From Planctomycetota bacterium (GTDB lineage: Bacteria > Planctomycetota > Phycisphaerae > Phycisphaerales > UBA1924): a DNA stretch of 64,000 nucleotides. A program made the translations under genes and the position numbers. The stretch is from the NCBI GenBank assembly GCA_023432465.1, contig JAEYUO010000016.1, positions 1-64,000 of the forward strand, given 5' to 3'. The notes beneath the pieces were generated by a model, which was not told the origin of the DNA, did not search any database, and was given only the letters and a program-made list of their open reading frames with translations. Position 1 is the stretch's first letter, and each line of letters opens with the position of its first letter. Below, in pieces: positions 8,099 through 16,924 of the stretch.

Positions 8099-9595
8099 AT
8101 GCGCTACGTCGCCGCTGCCTTGTCCCTGCTTCTGCTCGCTCTTCCCGCCCTCGCGCAAGCCGACTGCAACGGCAACGGGCAGGATGATGCCGACGATATT
8201 CTTCTGGGCATCTCGCTCGACTGCAATCTCAACGGCATCCCCGACGACTGCGAGTGCGTCTGGGACAACGGCGAGGCCCCGACCGACCTCGAGGAGATCA
8301 ACGGACAGATCTCCCACACCGGGGGCGGTTCGATGGGCATGGGCCTTGATGCCCTCCGCGTCGCCGACGATGTCATCCTTCCCCCCGGCTATCTGCATCG
8401 CATCATGGCGTTCCGCGGCCTGATGCTGACCAACTCCCTCGCCCCCGCCCGCCGCGCACGGCTGGAGATCTTCGAGGACTGCAACGGCCAGCCCGCCGAT
8501 GAGCCGTTCTTCACCTCGCGCAACTTCGATGTCACGGAGCTGGGCATCCGGGCGGATCTGTTCTATGTCGTGGAGTACCGCTTCGACCTGTGCGAGGACA
8601 ACCTGTGGCTTCTGGGCGGGAAGGGGTACTGGTTCGCCCTCATCGGCGAGACCGATGGCGTCACGCAGGACCTGTCGAGCTGGGCGTTCACCATCCCCGG
8701 CGATGACTCGCTGATCTCCAAGCTCCCCGTGACGGCCGAGGGCGAGAAAGTCGCCTTCATGGACTATCAGTACGGCCCGTGGTCTCCGCTGTGCACGAGC
8801 TGCCCGGATTGCGTCAACATGGTGTTCGACCTCGACGGCTACTCCTGCCCCATCATCCACGACAACGGCCGCCCGGATACGCGGATGGCGACCAAGGGCG
8901 GCATCAAGTCCGGCCCGTACACTTCCGCGGTGTGGCGGGCGCGCGACGACTTCGTCATCCGCATGTGCGAGGATCGACGAGTCTGTGTGCTGGACGTCTG
9001 GGTGTGGGCAAACTGCGACCCGATGCACGGATTCATCGAGATCTACAGCGACGACCCGTGCGCGCCCAAGGACGGCACGCCGGGGCTGACCGAGGCCGCC
9101 CTGCCGCCGATCTTCGGCCCCGCCTCGCCGACGCTTGTGCTCGACACCGGCGAAACGCTGACCATTCCCGGTGTGGGGGAACCCCTTCGGCTGTACTGCA
9201 TGCGGCTGGTCGAACCGGGCTGGGTGCTGAACCCGGGCCGCACATATTGGGTCAGCGCGGGTGCCGCGTTGAGCGGCTCGTTTGGCACGCGCAGCTTGTT
9301 CGCCTTCGCCAACCGTTGCCCGATGCCATGCGACTTCATGTTGAACGCACCACAGCAACGACGCGTCAGCGCGATCTCGACCGAGTGGTCCAATGCCCCG
9401 CTGAATGAACGCCGCGACCTGGCGTTCCGACTGGCGGTTGAGCCTTTGCCCTCCAACGGCGTGCCCGGAACGGCTCCCGGGACGGTGCCCGCGGCGGAGC
9501 CCGACTGCCCGGCGGACATGGACTCCGACGGCACCTACGCCGTGCCGGACATCTTCCTGTTCCTGACCGAGTGGTTTGCGGGCAACTGCCCGTAA
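8099..9595 (+). CDS. Secreted protein with DCNxNG repeats and half dockerin module
   Basis: The 498-aa predicted secreted protein has no recognised enzyme fold. A signal peptide (MRYVAAALSLLLLALPALA) is followed by two acidic DCNxNG/PDDCE segments (about 22-55), which look like Ca-binding loops. A large cysteine-containing module of about 400 residues follows and ends in a single dockerin-like half, CPADMDSDG...DIFLFLTEWFAGNCP (468-498). Nearly the whole protein is paralogous to the C-terminal third of the next gene: both share EDCNGxPADEPFFT, YRFDLC, GGKxYW and CVNM-x-F motifs. ATG 8099 was chosen because GGAG lies 6 bp upstream; an in-frame GTG at 8087 is less likely. A terminator follows. 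Confidence 0.85.
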   Translation: MRYVAAALSLLLLALPALAQADCNGNGQDDADDILLGISLDCNLNGIPDDCECVWDNGEAPTDLEEINGQISHTGGGSMGMGLDALRVADDVILPPGYLHRIMAFRGLMLTNSLAPARRARLEIFEDCNGQPADEPFFTSRNFDVTELGIRADLFYVVEYRFDLCEDNLWLLGGKGYWFALIGETDGVTQDLSSWAFTIPGDDSLISKLPVTAEGEKVAFMDYQYGPWSPLCTSCPDCVNMVFDLDGYSCPIIHDNGRPDTRMATKGGIKSGPYTSAVWRARDDFVIRMCEDRRVCVLDVWVWANCDPMHGFIEIYSDDPCAPKDGTPGLTEAALPPIFGPASPTLVLDTGETLTIPGVGEPLRLYCMRLVEPGWVLNPGRTYWVSAGAALSGSFGTRSLFAFANRCPMPCDFMLNAPQQRRVSAISTEWSNAPLNERRDLAFRLAVEPLPSNGVPGTAPGTVPAAEPDCPADMDSDGTYAVPDIFLFLTEWFAGNCP

Positions 9596-9625
9596 GTTGC
9601 CCAGATTGACAGATGTACGCAATCG

Positions 9626-9660
9626 CAGACCGCCCCGTCTTGGGGCGGTCTGTTGTTTTT
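9626..9660 (+). terminator. Rho-independent terminator
   Basis: Perfect 11-bp arms CAGACCGCCCC / GGGGCGGTCTG (9626-9652) with a 5-base loop are followed by TTGTTTTT. It lies 31 bp after the stop of the 8099-9595 gene. Confidence 0.9.
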
Positions 9661-9804
9661 GGCGCGCGGGAAGTGGGTCGGGCGAGAGCAATGCGTGCGA
9701 TGACCAAGAAATCACTTGAATAGGGGATATCTTTTTGGTTCAATACGTTCCGAAACACCTAAAAAGGTGGTTATCCAGTACTTAGGGAGGGAGTACGGGT
9801 GCCA

Positions 9805-9824
9805 GCCCGCAAGCCGGTGTGCTC
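9805..9824 (+). repeat. 20-bp dispersed element, copy 1
   Basis: The 20-mer beginning GCCCGCAAGC and ending GGTGTGCTC recurs with one mismatch at 23921-23940. This copy lies in the leader of the 9837 gene, immediately before its RBS. A small inverted repeat GTACT/AGTAC stands just upstream. Confidence 0.6.
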
Positions 9825-9829
9825 GGAGG
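9825..9829 (+). promoter_or_regulatory. RBS that decides the start of the next gene
   Basis: GGAGG here is only 1 bp from the in-frame ATG at 9831 but 7 bp from the ATG at 9837. The second ATG is therefore the better start. Confidence 0.65.
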
Positions 9830-9836
9830 CATGTCC

Positions 9837-12800
9837 ATGGTCCGTGAGATGTTCAAGTGTTCGCTCGTGCTGTCGGCGCTGTTGACGGTGTGTGCGTCGG
9901 CTTCGGCTCAGACATTCTCGAACAACACGCCGATCTTGATCCCCGCTGGCGCCCCGGGCCTGAGCTCCGGTGTCTCAGGTCCATACCCCTCCGAGATCGT
10001 GGTTGCAGGCGTTGCCGGACCACTGTGCAAAGTCACGGTGACGTTGCACGACTTCTCCCACAGCTTCTCGTTCGATCTCACCATGCTGCTCGTCGGTCCA
10101 GGAGGCCAGCGGTGCATGCTCATGGGACGCGTCGGCGGCGGTTCTGACTGGGAGAATGCCACCGTCACGTTCGACGACCTCGGTCCGCCGATTTCAGAGC
10201 CGGTCGCAGGCGGCACCTACCGCCCCACCGTCTTCCTCTCCGACGACCTGTCCCCTCCCGCGCCCGCCGGTCCCTACTCGACCGCGCTGGGCATCTTCGA
10301 CGGCACCAGCGCTAACGGCACATGGCGATTGTACATCGAGGACAATGCCGGCGGCGACTTCGGCGAGATCGCCAGCGGCTGGTCGCTGAACGTTACCACC
10401 GGGATCGAGGTGACGAACACCAACACCTCGGGTGCTGGGTCGCTTCGCCAGGCGATCATCGATGCGAACGCGAACGCGGATCTGAGCTTCATCTGCTTCA
10501 ACATCCCGGGCGCGGGGCCGCACACGATCTCGCCGGGCGCGGGCATGGCCTCGTTGCCCGCGATCACCCAGCCGGTTGTCATCGATGGTCTGTCGCAGAC
10601 CGGCTCGGTCTGCGATGGCACATGGCCCCCGACGCTCAGCATCATCCTCGACGGCACAAGCGCCGGCGGCGGAGCAAACGGGCTGAGCATCGTCGGCGGC
10701 GGCTCGACCGTCCGCGGCCTGCGGATCCAGAACTTCGGCATGGACGGGGTGCAGTTCACCCTCGGCAACGGGAACAAGGTGCAGTCGTGCTTCCTCATCG
10801 ATAACGGCCGCGACGGCGTGTGCATCGACAACGGATCGATGCGGAACCACATCGGCGTTGAGAGCAAGACCGAGGCCTCGGCGTGTCAGGGGAACCTGAT
10901 CTCGGGCAACGGGCGCGACGGCGTGTTCATCGGCACCGACTTCAACGTCGTGGCAGGGAATCGCATCGGGACGAACGCCGCGGGCGATGCTGCGCTCGGC
11001 AATGATCGCGCTGGTGTTGCGATGGTCGGCTTCGGTCTGTTGTTTGCCCGGTGTAACCGCATCGGCACCGATGGCGACGGCTTTGCCGACGTCCTTGAGC
11101 GGAACGTCATCAGCGGCAATGCCACCGGCGGCGTGGGGCTAAGCACGGCATCGGGCAATGTTGTCGCGGGCAACTTCATCGGCGTCGGCGCCGATGGGGT
11201 TCTGCCGCTGGGCAACGGCACGAACATGAATCACCCCGGCGTCGGCTTTGCGCCCAACACGCCCAACAACCGCATCGGCGCGCAGGCCTGCAACCCCAAC
11301 CCTGTGGAGGGCAACATCATCGCCAACAACGCCGGCGACGGCATCAGCATGGTCGGCGCGGGCGATGCTTCGATCCGCAACTCGTTCGTCTCGAACAGCA
11401 TCTACAACAACGGGGCGCTGGGCATCTGCTTCGTGCCCTCCGGTCCGAACACGAACGATGCTCTCGACGCCGACACGGGTCCGAATCGCGGCCAGAACTA
11501 CCCGGTGATCAGCTCAGCCGATTCGGGCATCATCGACGGGACGATCAACTCGTTGCCCAACTGGCAGTTCCGGCTGGAGTTCTTCGCCAACACCGCCGCG
11601 GACCCGAGCGGGCACGGCGAGGGCGAGCAGCTTGTCGCGTCGGTGAATGTCATCACCGATGCCCTGGGCGATGCCGTCTTCAGCGTTGCGTACACGCCGG
11701 TCGCCGGGAAGGAGTTCATCTCCGGCACGGCAACCAGCCTTGGCGCTTCGACCGCCATTCCGTGCACGCCTGCCCAGGGAGCGCTGTGCTTTGATGCCCG
11801 GGGCGAGCCCGTGGACATCCTGGAGATCTATAACACGTCCGAGTTCTCCCCGACCGTGACGGAGCGGGGCGTGGCAACGTGCATCCTTGAATGCCCGGAG
11901 GACATCACGCAGGCGGCCGATCCCGAGACGTGCACCGCGGAGGTCACGTTCGGTCCGCTTCTTGATGAGGACTGCATCGAGCAGGGATATGTCGTTGTGT
12001 GCTCGATCGATGACACCGAGATCGAGTCTCCGTACGAGTTCTCCGTTGGATCGACGACGGTCACCTGCGAGTTGTTCGCTCCGACCGGGGAGTCGCTGGA
12101 TGAGTGCACCTTTGACGTGTTCATCTTCTCTGTCGGCGAGCCGACGATCACCTGTCCTGATGACATCGAGGTGAGCGCCGATACCGGCATGTGCAGCGCG
12201 AGCGTGTCGTTTGAGCCCGAGTTGACCTTCCCGTGCATCGAGCCCGATCGATCCACCTCTTACGAGATCATCTGCACGCTCAACGGCGTGGAGATCACCT
12301 CGCCGTACACCTTCCCGGTGGGCGTGCACACTGTTCAATGCTGTGTGTTCGACGGCTTCCCGCCCGTCCTCGGCGGCGATGGCGAGCCCGGCCTGCCGAT
12401 CGACTGCTGCACGTTCACAGTCACCGTCACGGACGATGAAGAACCCATGCTCGAGTGCCGGCCCGGCACAATCGAGGTCTTCGTCGGTGAGTGCGGGAAC
12501 GTCGTGCTCGATGCGCAGGAGTTTGTTGAGTCGTTCACGGACAACTGCCCGCTTGACTGCTGCGACGCCGCCCTTGGCGGCGGACCCACGCCCACGCCCT
12601 GCGGCATCTCCATCTCGCCGGAGTTCATCGAGTGCCCGGAGCTCAACACGGAGATCACGGTGATGCTGACCGCCGTTGACTGTCACGGCAACACCGCCAC
12701 CTGCACGGCCACCATCATCGTGCGGGGCAACGACTGCAATGAGAACGGGTACGACGATGCCTGCGATGTCTGCAGCGGCACCTCGCTCGACTGCAACGAC

Positions 12801-14177
12801 AATTGGGTGCCGGATGAGTGCGAGTGCTACTGGTGCAATGTCTCGCAGTCGCCGACGGTCTCCGAGGTTCCCCAGCCCGATGTCAACGCGCAGCTGAGCC
12901 ACCTCGGCGGCGGGACGGAGTGCGGGGAGAAGGTGGCCGACGACTTCTACCTTGAGCCCGGGTGCGCCCACCGCATCACCGCGGTCCGCGGCCGGTTGCT
13001 GACCAACTCCAACATCAATCTGCTGCGTGCGCGGCTTGAACTCTACGAGGACTGCAACGGCAAGCCCGCCGATGAGCCCTTCTTCACCGCTGACTACAAC
13101 AACCCGACCGGCGACGCGATCCCATCGGTGGTGATCGGCGAGCCCGTGCCCGCCGCGGACGGCTTCAGCGTCGTCTCGTACCGCTTCGACCTGTGCGATC
13201 AGTGCATCTGGCTGGAGGGCGGCAAGACCTACTGGGTCTCCATCATCGGCCTGACCGACAACATCGACATGGTCGATCTGTCGTACTGGATCGCCGGGAG
13301 CGAGTATGCCCCGATGCTCGGCAACATCCCCGTGAAACGTTCCGGCACGCCGGGCTCGACGTGGGGCTCGTGCGACTTTGGACCGTGGGAGAGCATCGAG
13401 GACTGCTGCATCGGCTGCGTCAACATGGACTTCTGTGTCGACGGGTATGCCTGCCCGATCCTGTGGGACAACGGGAAGGTCGATCTGGTGAACCGCGGCG
13501 GCTCGCCGTCGGGCGCTCACATGCAGTACCACGACCGCACCGCCGACAGCTTCGTCGTCAAGACGTGCGAGGCGGCGGATGTGTGCATGATCGAGGCGTG
13601 GATCTGGACCAACTGCGCTGATCCCATCTGCGGGTTCATCGAGCTGTACGAGGACCTTGGATGCGAGCCGCGGCTGGATGATGAGCCGTTTGTGCGCTAT
13701 GAGTGCGGCCAGATCGATTCGAAGCGATTCGATGAGACGCTGGTGATGGGCGGCCGGACGTTCCACCTGTGGCGTCTGCGCGTGAAGAACCCGGCGTTGC
13801 TGCTCGCCTCCGGGCACAACTACTGGGTCAGCGCCGGAGCGCAGAGCGCCGGCAACTTCAGCGCCAACAGCTTCTTTGCGTGGAGCAAGTACGGGTGCGA
13901 CCCGTGCAACGGCGCAGACACGTTCCGCATCACGCCGGGCCAGCACCGCACGCTGCGGCCACCGGCGACTCCTTGGGCGGATGTGAACCCCGCGCGGGAC
14001 TTTGCGTTCACGATCGCGGTGCGGGCGCGAGATGCCATCCCGCAGGATGATGACGGTCCGGGTGAAGATCAGGACCTGACCACGCCGGTGTGCATGGCCG
14101 ATGCCAACAACGATGGCGAGGTCGGCGTGGCGGACATCTTTGCGTTCCTGTCGGCGTGGTTTGTCGGGTGCCCGTGA
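9837..14177 (+). CDS. Very large secreted P-domain / beta-helix / hyalin-repeat protein with half dockerin module
   Basis: The 1446-aa predicted surface or secreted protein has several parts. A signal peptide (MVREMFKCSLVLSAL...ASAQ) is followed by an N-terminal P-type domain (about 27-185). A right-handed parallel beta-helix region (about 190-550) opens with SGAGSLRQAIIDAN, a motif common in such surface proteins. HYR-type (hyalin) repeats follow at about 680-960 (CPEDI and CPDDI motifs). Two DCNxNG segments (about 965) lead into the same 400-residue module as in the 8099-9595 protein. The end is a single dockerin half, CMADANNDG...DIFAFLSAWFVGCP (about 1419-1446). There is no protease or glycosidase signature; adhesion or scaffold function is inferred. 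A terminator follows at 14241. Confidence 0.87.
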   Translation: MVREMFKCSLVLSALLTVCASASAQTFSNNTPILIPAGAPGLSSGVSGPYPSEIVVAGVAGPLCKVTVTLHDFSHSFSFDLTMLLVGPGGQRCMLMGRVGGGSDWENATVTFDDLGPPISEPVAGGTYRPTVFLSDDLSPPAPAGPYSTALGIFDGTSANGTWRLYIEDNAGGDFGEIASGWSLNVTTGIEVTNTNTSGAGSLRQAIIDANANADLSFICFNIPGAGPHTISPGAGMASLPAITQPVVIDGLSQTGSVCDGTWPPTLSIILDGTSAGGGANGLSIVGGGSTVRGLRIQNFGMDGVQFTLGNGNKVQSCFLIDNGRDGVCIDNGSMRNHIGVESKTEASACQGNLISGNGRDGVFIGTDFNVVAGNRIGTNAAGDAALGNDRAGVAMVGFGLLFARCNRIGTDGDGFADVLERNVISGNATGGVGLSTASGNVVAGNFIGVGADGVLPLGNGTNMNHPGVGFAPNTPNNRIGAQACNPNPVEGNIIANNAGDGISMVGAGDASIRNSFVSNSIYNNGALGICFVPSGPNTNDALDADTGPNRGQNYPVISSADSGIIDGTINSLPNWQFRLEFFANTAADPSGHGEGEQLVASVNVITDALGDAVFSVAYTPVAGKEFISGTATSLGASTAIPCTPAQGALCFDARGEPVDILEIYNTSEFSPTVTERGVATCILECPEDITQAADPETCTAEVTFGPLLDEDCIEQGYVVVCSIDDTEIESPYEFSVGSTTVTCELFAPTGESLDECTFDVFIFSVGEPTITCPDDIEVSADTGMCSASVSFEPELTFPCIEPDRSTSYEIICTLNGVEITSPYTFPVGVHTVQCCVFDGFPPVLGGDGEPGLPIDCCTFTVTVTDDEEPMLECRPGTIEVFVGECGNVVLDAQEFVESFTDNCPLDCCDAALGGGPTPTPCGISISPEFIECPELNTEITVMLTAVDCHGNTATCTATIIVRGNDCNENGYDDACDVCSGTSLDCNDNWVPDECECYWCNVSQSPTVSEVPQPDVNAQLSHLGGGTECGEKVADDFYLEPGCAHRITAVRGRLLTNSNINLLRARLELYEDCNGKPADEPFFTADYNNPTGDAIPSVVIGEPVPAADGFSVVSYRFDLCDQCIWLEGGKTYWVSIIGLTDNIDMVDLSYWIAGSEYAPMLGNIPVKRSGTPGSTWGSCDFGPWESIEDCCIGCVNMDFCVDGYACPILWDNGKVDLVNRGGSPSGAHMQYHDRTADSFVVKTCEAADVCMIEAWIWTNCADPICGFIELYEDLGCEPRLDDEPFVRYECGQIDSKRFDETLVMGGRTFHLWRLRVKNPALLLASGHNYWVSAGAQSAGNFSANSFFAWSKYGCDPCNGADTFRITPGQHRTLRPPATPWADVNPARDFAFTIAVRARDAIPQDDDGPGEDQDLTTPVCMADANNDGEVGVADIFAFLSAWFVGCP

Positions 14178-14240
14178 TTTCGATCTGATCCCTCTCCCGC
14201 GGGCCGAATCGCCGCGGGATTCTCGGTCTCCTCTCACCGA

Positions 14241-14272
14241 AGCCCCTGGGCGAATGCCCGGGGGCTTTCTTG
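14241..14272 (+). terminator. Rho-independent terminator
   Basis: Arms AGCCCCTGGGC / GCCCGGGGGCT (14241-14266, one G-U pair) with loop GAAT are followed by a short T-rich tract. It separates the large secreted-protein gene from lpxC. Confidence 0.75.
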
Positions 14273-14325
14273 CTGCGCGGGCGTTCATCGCGCCTCAAAC
14301 CTACGCTCCGGTCCTGAGAGGAAGG

Positions 14326-15216
14326 ATGCGAATGCAGCGACGGACGGTGATTCAGGCGGCGGAGGTTCGGGGCATCACCCTGTTTACCGGTGTGCAGTCT
14401 CGGGCGACCATCAAGCCCGCCGCGGCGGGAGCGGGCATCGCCTTTTCGCGTTCGGACATGGGCGGACATCTGCCCATTCCCGCGCGCGTCGATCATGTCG
14501 TCGCGGAGGCTCGTCGCACCGTGCTCGCGGTTGATCCGGGGGCGTCCGGCGGTGGGGGGGGAGTCTCTGTGCAGACGGTTGAGCACGTGATGAGCGCGCT
14601 CGCCGGTCTGGGCATTACCGATGCGATGGTGGAGGTCGAGGGGCCGGAACTCCCCATCGGTGATGGCTCGGCCCAGCCCTTTGTGCGGGCGATCCTTGAT
14701 GCCGGAGTGAAGGAACTGGTCGGGGAGAAGCTTCGGCCGATTGTGGTGACCGATCGCATCGAGATCGAAGACCCCCGGGGGCCCGCCGCGGGACGGATGG
14801 TTGCGGAGCCGGGCGATGGGCCGGGGCTCGAGCTTGTGTATCACCTGGACTATGGCTCGGGTGCGCCCATCGCGCCGCAGACCGTCCGCTTCCGGTCGAT
14901 GCCCGGAGGGGATGACTACGGAACAACGATCGCACCCGCTCGGACCTTTTCGACGCTCGACGAAGCGGTGGCGATGCGGAAAATGGGCTTGTTTGCTCAC
15001 CTTACCGCGGCGGAGATGCTCGTGATCGGCCCCGATGGTCCGGTCGAGAACGCCTACCGGTTCTCGGACGAGCCTGCGCGGCACAAGTTGCTGGACATGC
15101 TGGGGGACCTTGCCCTCGCAACCGGGGGCACACGCCCGATCCAGGGGCGTGTGACGGCTTGGCGATCCGGACATGCACTGAACCACGCGATGGCCCGACG
15201 GCTCGGCGGGCTGTAA
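14326..15216 (+). CDS. lpxC: UDP-3-O-acyl-N-acetylglucosamine deacetylase
   Basis: Zinc deacetylase and committed step of lipid A synthesis. The 296-aa protein carries all key residues: H87 in EHVMSAL, ELPIGDGSA after it, H253 and D257 in RHKLLDMLGD (zinc ligands), and H283 in GHALNHA (the catalytic histidine). It is a stand-alone LpxC, not fused to FabZ. ATG 14326 lies 4 bp after GAGAGG, and ATG 14332 is an alternative; the long upstream frame to 14101 overlaps the previous gene and its terminator. With lpxD in the same window, this supports a lipid A-containing outer membrane. Confidence 0.95.
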   Translation: MRMQRRTVIQAAEVRGITLFTGVQSRATIKPAAAGAGIAFSRSDMGGHLPIPARVDHVVAEARRTVLAVDPGASGGGGGVSVQTVEHVMSALAGLGITDAMVEVEGPELPIGDGSAQPFVRAILDAGVKELVGEKLRPIVVTDRIEIEDPRGPAAGRMVAEPGDGPGLELVYHLDYGSGAPIAPQTVRFRSMPGGDDYGTTIAPARTFSTLDEAVAMRKMGLFAHLTAAEMLVIGPDGPVENAYRFSDEPARHKLLDMLGDLALATGGTRPIQGRVTAWRSGHALNHAMARRLGGL

Positions 15217-15347
15217 CCGGCCCAACCCGGGGGGCGTAGGACAATCCAGACGCACGGGAGTTCCGAACAGCACAGTCTTGGGGTTGATGCGCTGGAGTTG
15301 ATCGGGAGGTGGCGGAGGCGGGGGCGGCGGGGGGGTCGGAGTGGGCC

Positions 15348-16022
15348 ATGGTGAGCAGGCTGACCAGAATCAAACGGACACGCGGCGGGCGATCCGCGGC
15401 ATTTACGCTGATCGAGCTGCTGGTGGTAATCTCGATCATCACGCTGCTGATCGGCCTGCTGCTGCCCGCGCTCGGCAAGGCGCGCGAGACCTCTCGCCGG
15501 CTCAAGTGCCTGACCAATCTCAAGGGGTTCGGTGTCGCGTTTCAGCTCTACATGAACGGGAATCGCGAGCGGTTGCCCTACGTCATGCCGTTCTATAACG
15601 GCGACCTGCCGACGGTGCCGGGCGATCCGCAGCTGCTGGATGTGCTGGTTGACTACATCGATGTCCCGCCTCCGAACCAGCGGGACGACAGCGGCAAGTG
15701 GATCGTGTATGCGCCGTATGTGTGTCCGTCGGACTTTGATGACGACTCCGCCCGCGCGACCGGGTTCAGCTATGAGTATTGGGCGGGCGGCCTGATGCTG
15801 CTGCGCGAGCTCTTCGCCGCGGACCGCGACCCGGCCGGGACGGTGACTCGTTACTACGAGCAGACCCCCGGCTTCCCGGTGCTCGCGGATGCCAAGCCGT
15901 GGCACCCTGTCGGTCGCTTCACGCAGAACGCGCTGTACTTTGGCGACTGGCGGGCCGATTGGCTCACCTTCGATCCCAGCTCCCAGACACAGCCGCCGGG
16001 CATTCCTGGAGGTCCCCCATGA
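15348..16022 (+). CDS. Type II pseudopilin-like prepilin protein
   Basis: The 224-aa protein has a classic prepilin N-terminus: a short basic leader (MVSRLTRIKRTRGGRSAA), then FTLIELLVVI and a hydrophobic helix. Prepilin peptidase would cut before the Phe; the residue before the cut is Ala rather than the usual Gly. The globular part (about 60-224) is not recognised and contains CLTNLKG near the helix, as often seen in planctomycete pseudopilins. It would sit in the inner membrane and assemble in a type II secretion or pilus-like fibre. Its stop overlaps the next start (ATGA), so the two are translationally coupled. ATG 15348 was chosen over GTG 15309 because GGAG lies about 7 bp upstream. 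Confidence 0.85.
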   Translation: MVSRLTRIKRTRGGRSAAFTLIELLVVISIITLLIGLLLPALGKARETSRRLKCLTNLKGFGVAFQLYMNGNRERLPYVMPFYNGDLPTVPGDPQLLDVLVDYIDVPPPNQRDDSGKWIVYAPYVCPSDFDDDSARATGFSYEYWAGGLMLLRELFAADRDPAGTVTRYYEQTPGFPVLADAKPWHPVGRFTQNALYFGDWRADWLTFDPSSQTQPPGIPGGPP

Positions 16023-16894
16023 GCAACAACCCCGGCAAGCCGCGCTTCGAGGAGCTCTCGCCGCTGGTCGACGAGGCAACCATGGCCGCGGCGACAACCA
16101 GGGCGCCCGCCAAGGCCGCCAAGGAGCCCGCATCCGTCACGCTCTCGCGGCTGATGTCGCGTGCGCGGCACGATGAGGACATGAAGTGGGTTCGGCGTGT
16201 CGGCGCGGTTGCGCTCGGTTTGGGCGTGCTGGTGGGCGGGGCGTTTGGCGCGCTGGCGCTCATTCCGCGCCCGATCCCCAACATCGCGCAGGACCCGATG
16301 GACGACGTGATGGATTACGTCCTGCTGAGCGACGAGTTCAACAACCTCCCCATCGACAAGCGGCTCGCGCTGATCAAGGACCTGATCGAGCGGGTCAAGA
16401 CCATGTCGGGCGAGGACTCGGCGATGCTGGCGATGTTCGCCGCGAGCATCGAGCGCGAGATGCGCCGCCAGATGGAGGAGAACATCAAGCGTCTCGCCGT
16501 CGATGTGATGGACAAGTATGCCCGCGACTACGAGGGCGTGCCGCCGGAGGAGGCGGACAAGTTCCTCGATGACAAGATCGTCGAGTTCACGAAGATGATG
16601 GAGGATCTCTCCGGCGAGCGGAGCGGCCTTCCCGAGGACCCGGATGAGCGCATCGCCGCGCTGCGGCGGCAGGCGAAGCGCGACCAGGAGTTTGCGCGGG
16701 AGAACGCCCCGAGCCAGATGAACCAGGACCGCGTGGGCAACCTCATCGGCTTCCTGCGCAAGGATGCCGAGCAGATCGCCGGGCCGGAGCAGCGCGGCCG
16801 CGTGACGCGGTTCATGCGTGATGTCACGCGGAACCTTCGCGGGCAGGATATCTCGACCGGCAAGCCGCTCGACAAGTCGGGCGGAGGGGGTTGA
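16019..16894 (+). CDS. Single-pass membrane protein coupled to the pseudopilin gene, function unknown
   Basis: The 291-aa protein is not recognised. A cytoplasmic N-terminal region of about 57 residues precedes one transmembrane segment (about 58-83, VGAVALGLGVLVGGAFGALAL). A long helical, charged domain of about 200 residues, rich in Glu/Arg/Met, follows. Its start overlaps the pseudopilin stop by four bases, so the two products are probably made in a fixed ratio. By position it could be a partner in pseudopilus assembly. This is inference from coupling only, since no GspL/M/N or PilN/O motif was seen. The gene ends 30 bp before the stop of the convergent dockerin protein gene. Confidence 0.8.
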   Translation: MSNNPGKPRFEELSPLVDEATMAAATTRAPAKAAKEPASVTLSRLMSRARHDEDMKWVRRVGAVALGLGVLVGGAFGALALIPRPIPNIAQDPMDDVMDYVLLSDEFNNLPIDKRLALIKDLIERVKTMSGEDSAMLAMFAASIEREMRRQMEENIKRLAVDVMDKYARDYEGVPPEEADKFLDDKIVEFTKMMEDLSGERSGLPEDPDERIAALRRQAKRDQEFARENAPSQMNQDRVGNLIGFLRKDAEQIAGPEQRGRVTRFMRDVTRNLRGQDISTGKPLDKSGGGG

Positions 16895-16924
16895 TGCGCT
16901 GGGGCGGGTGAGGTTTGAGGGGGC

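Noticed and set aside
11514..14288. A 924-aa minus-strand frame opposite the large secreted protein
   Set aside because: It is a shadow of codon bias; the plus-strand gene has an RBS, signal peptide and modular domains.
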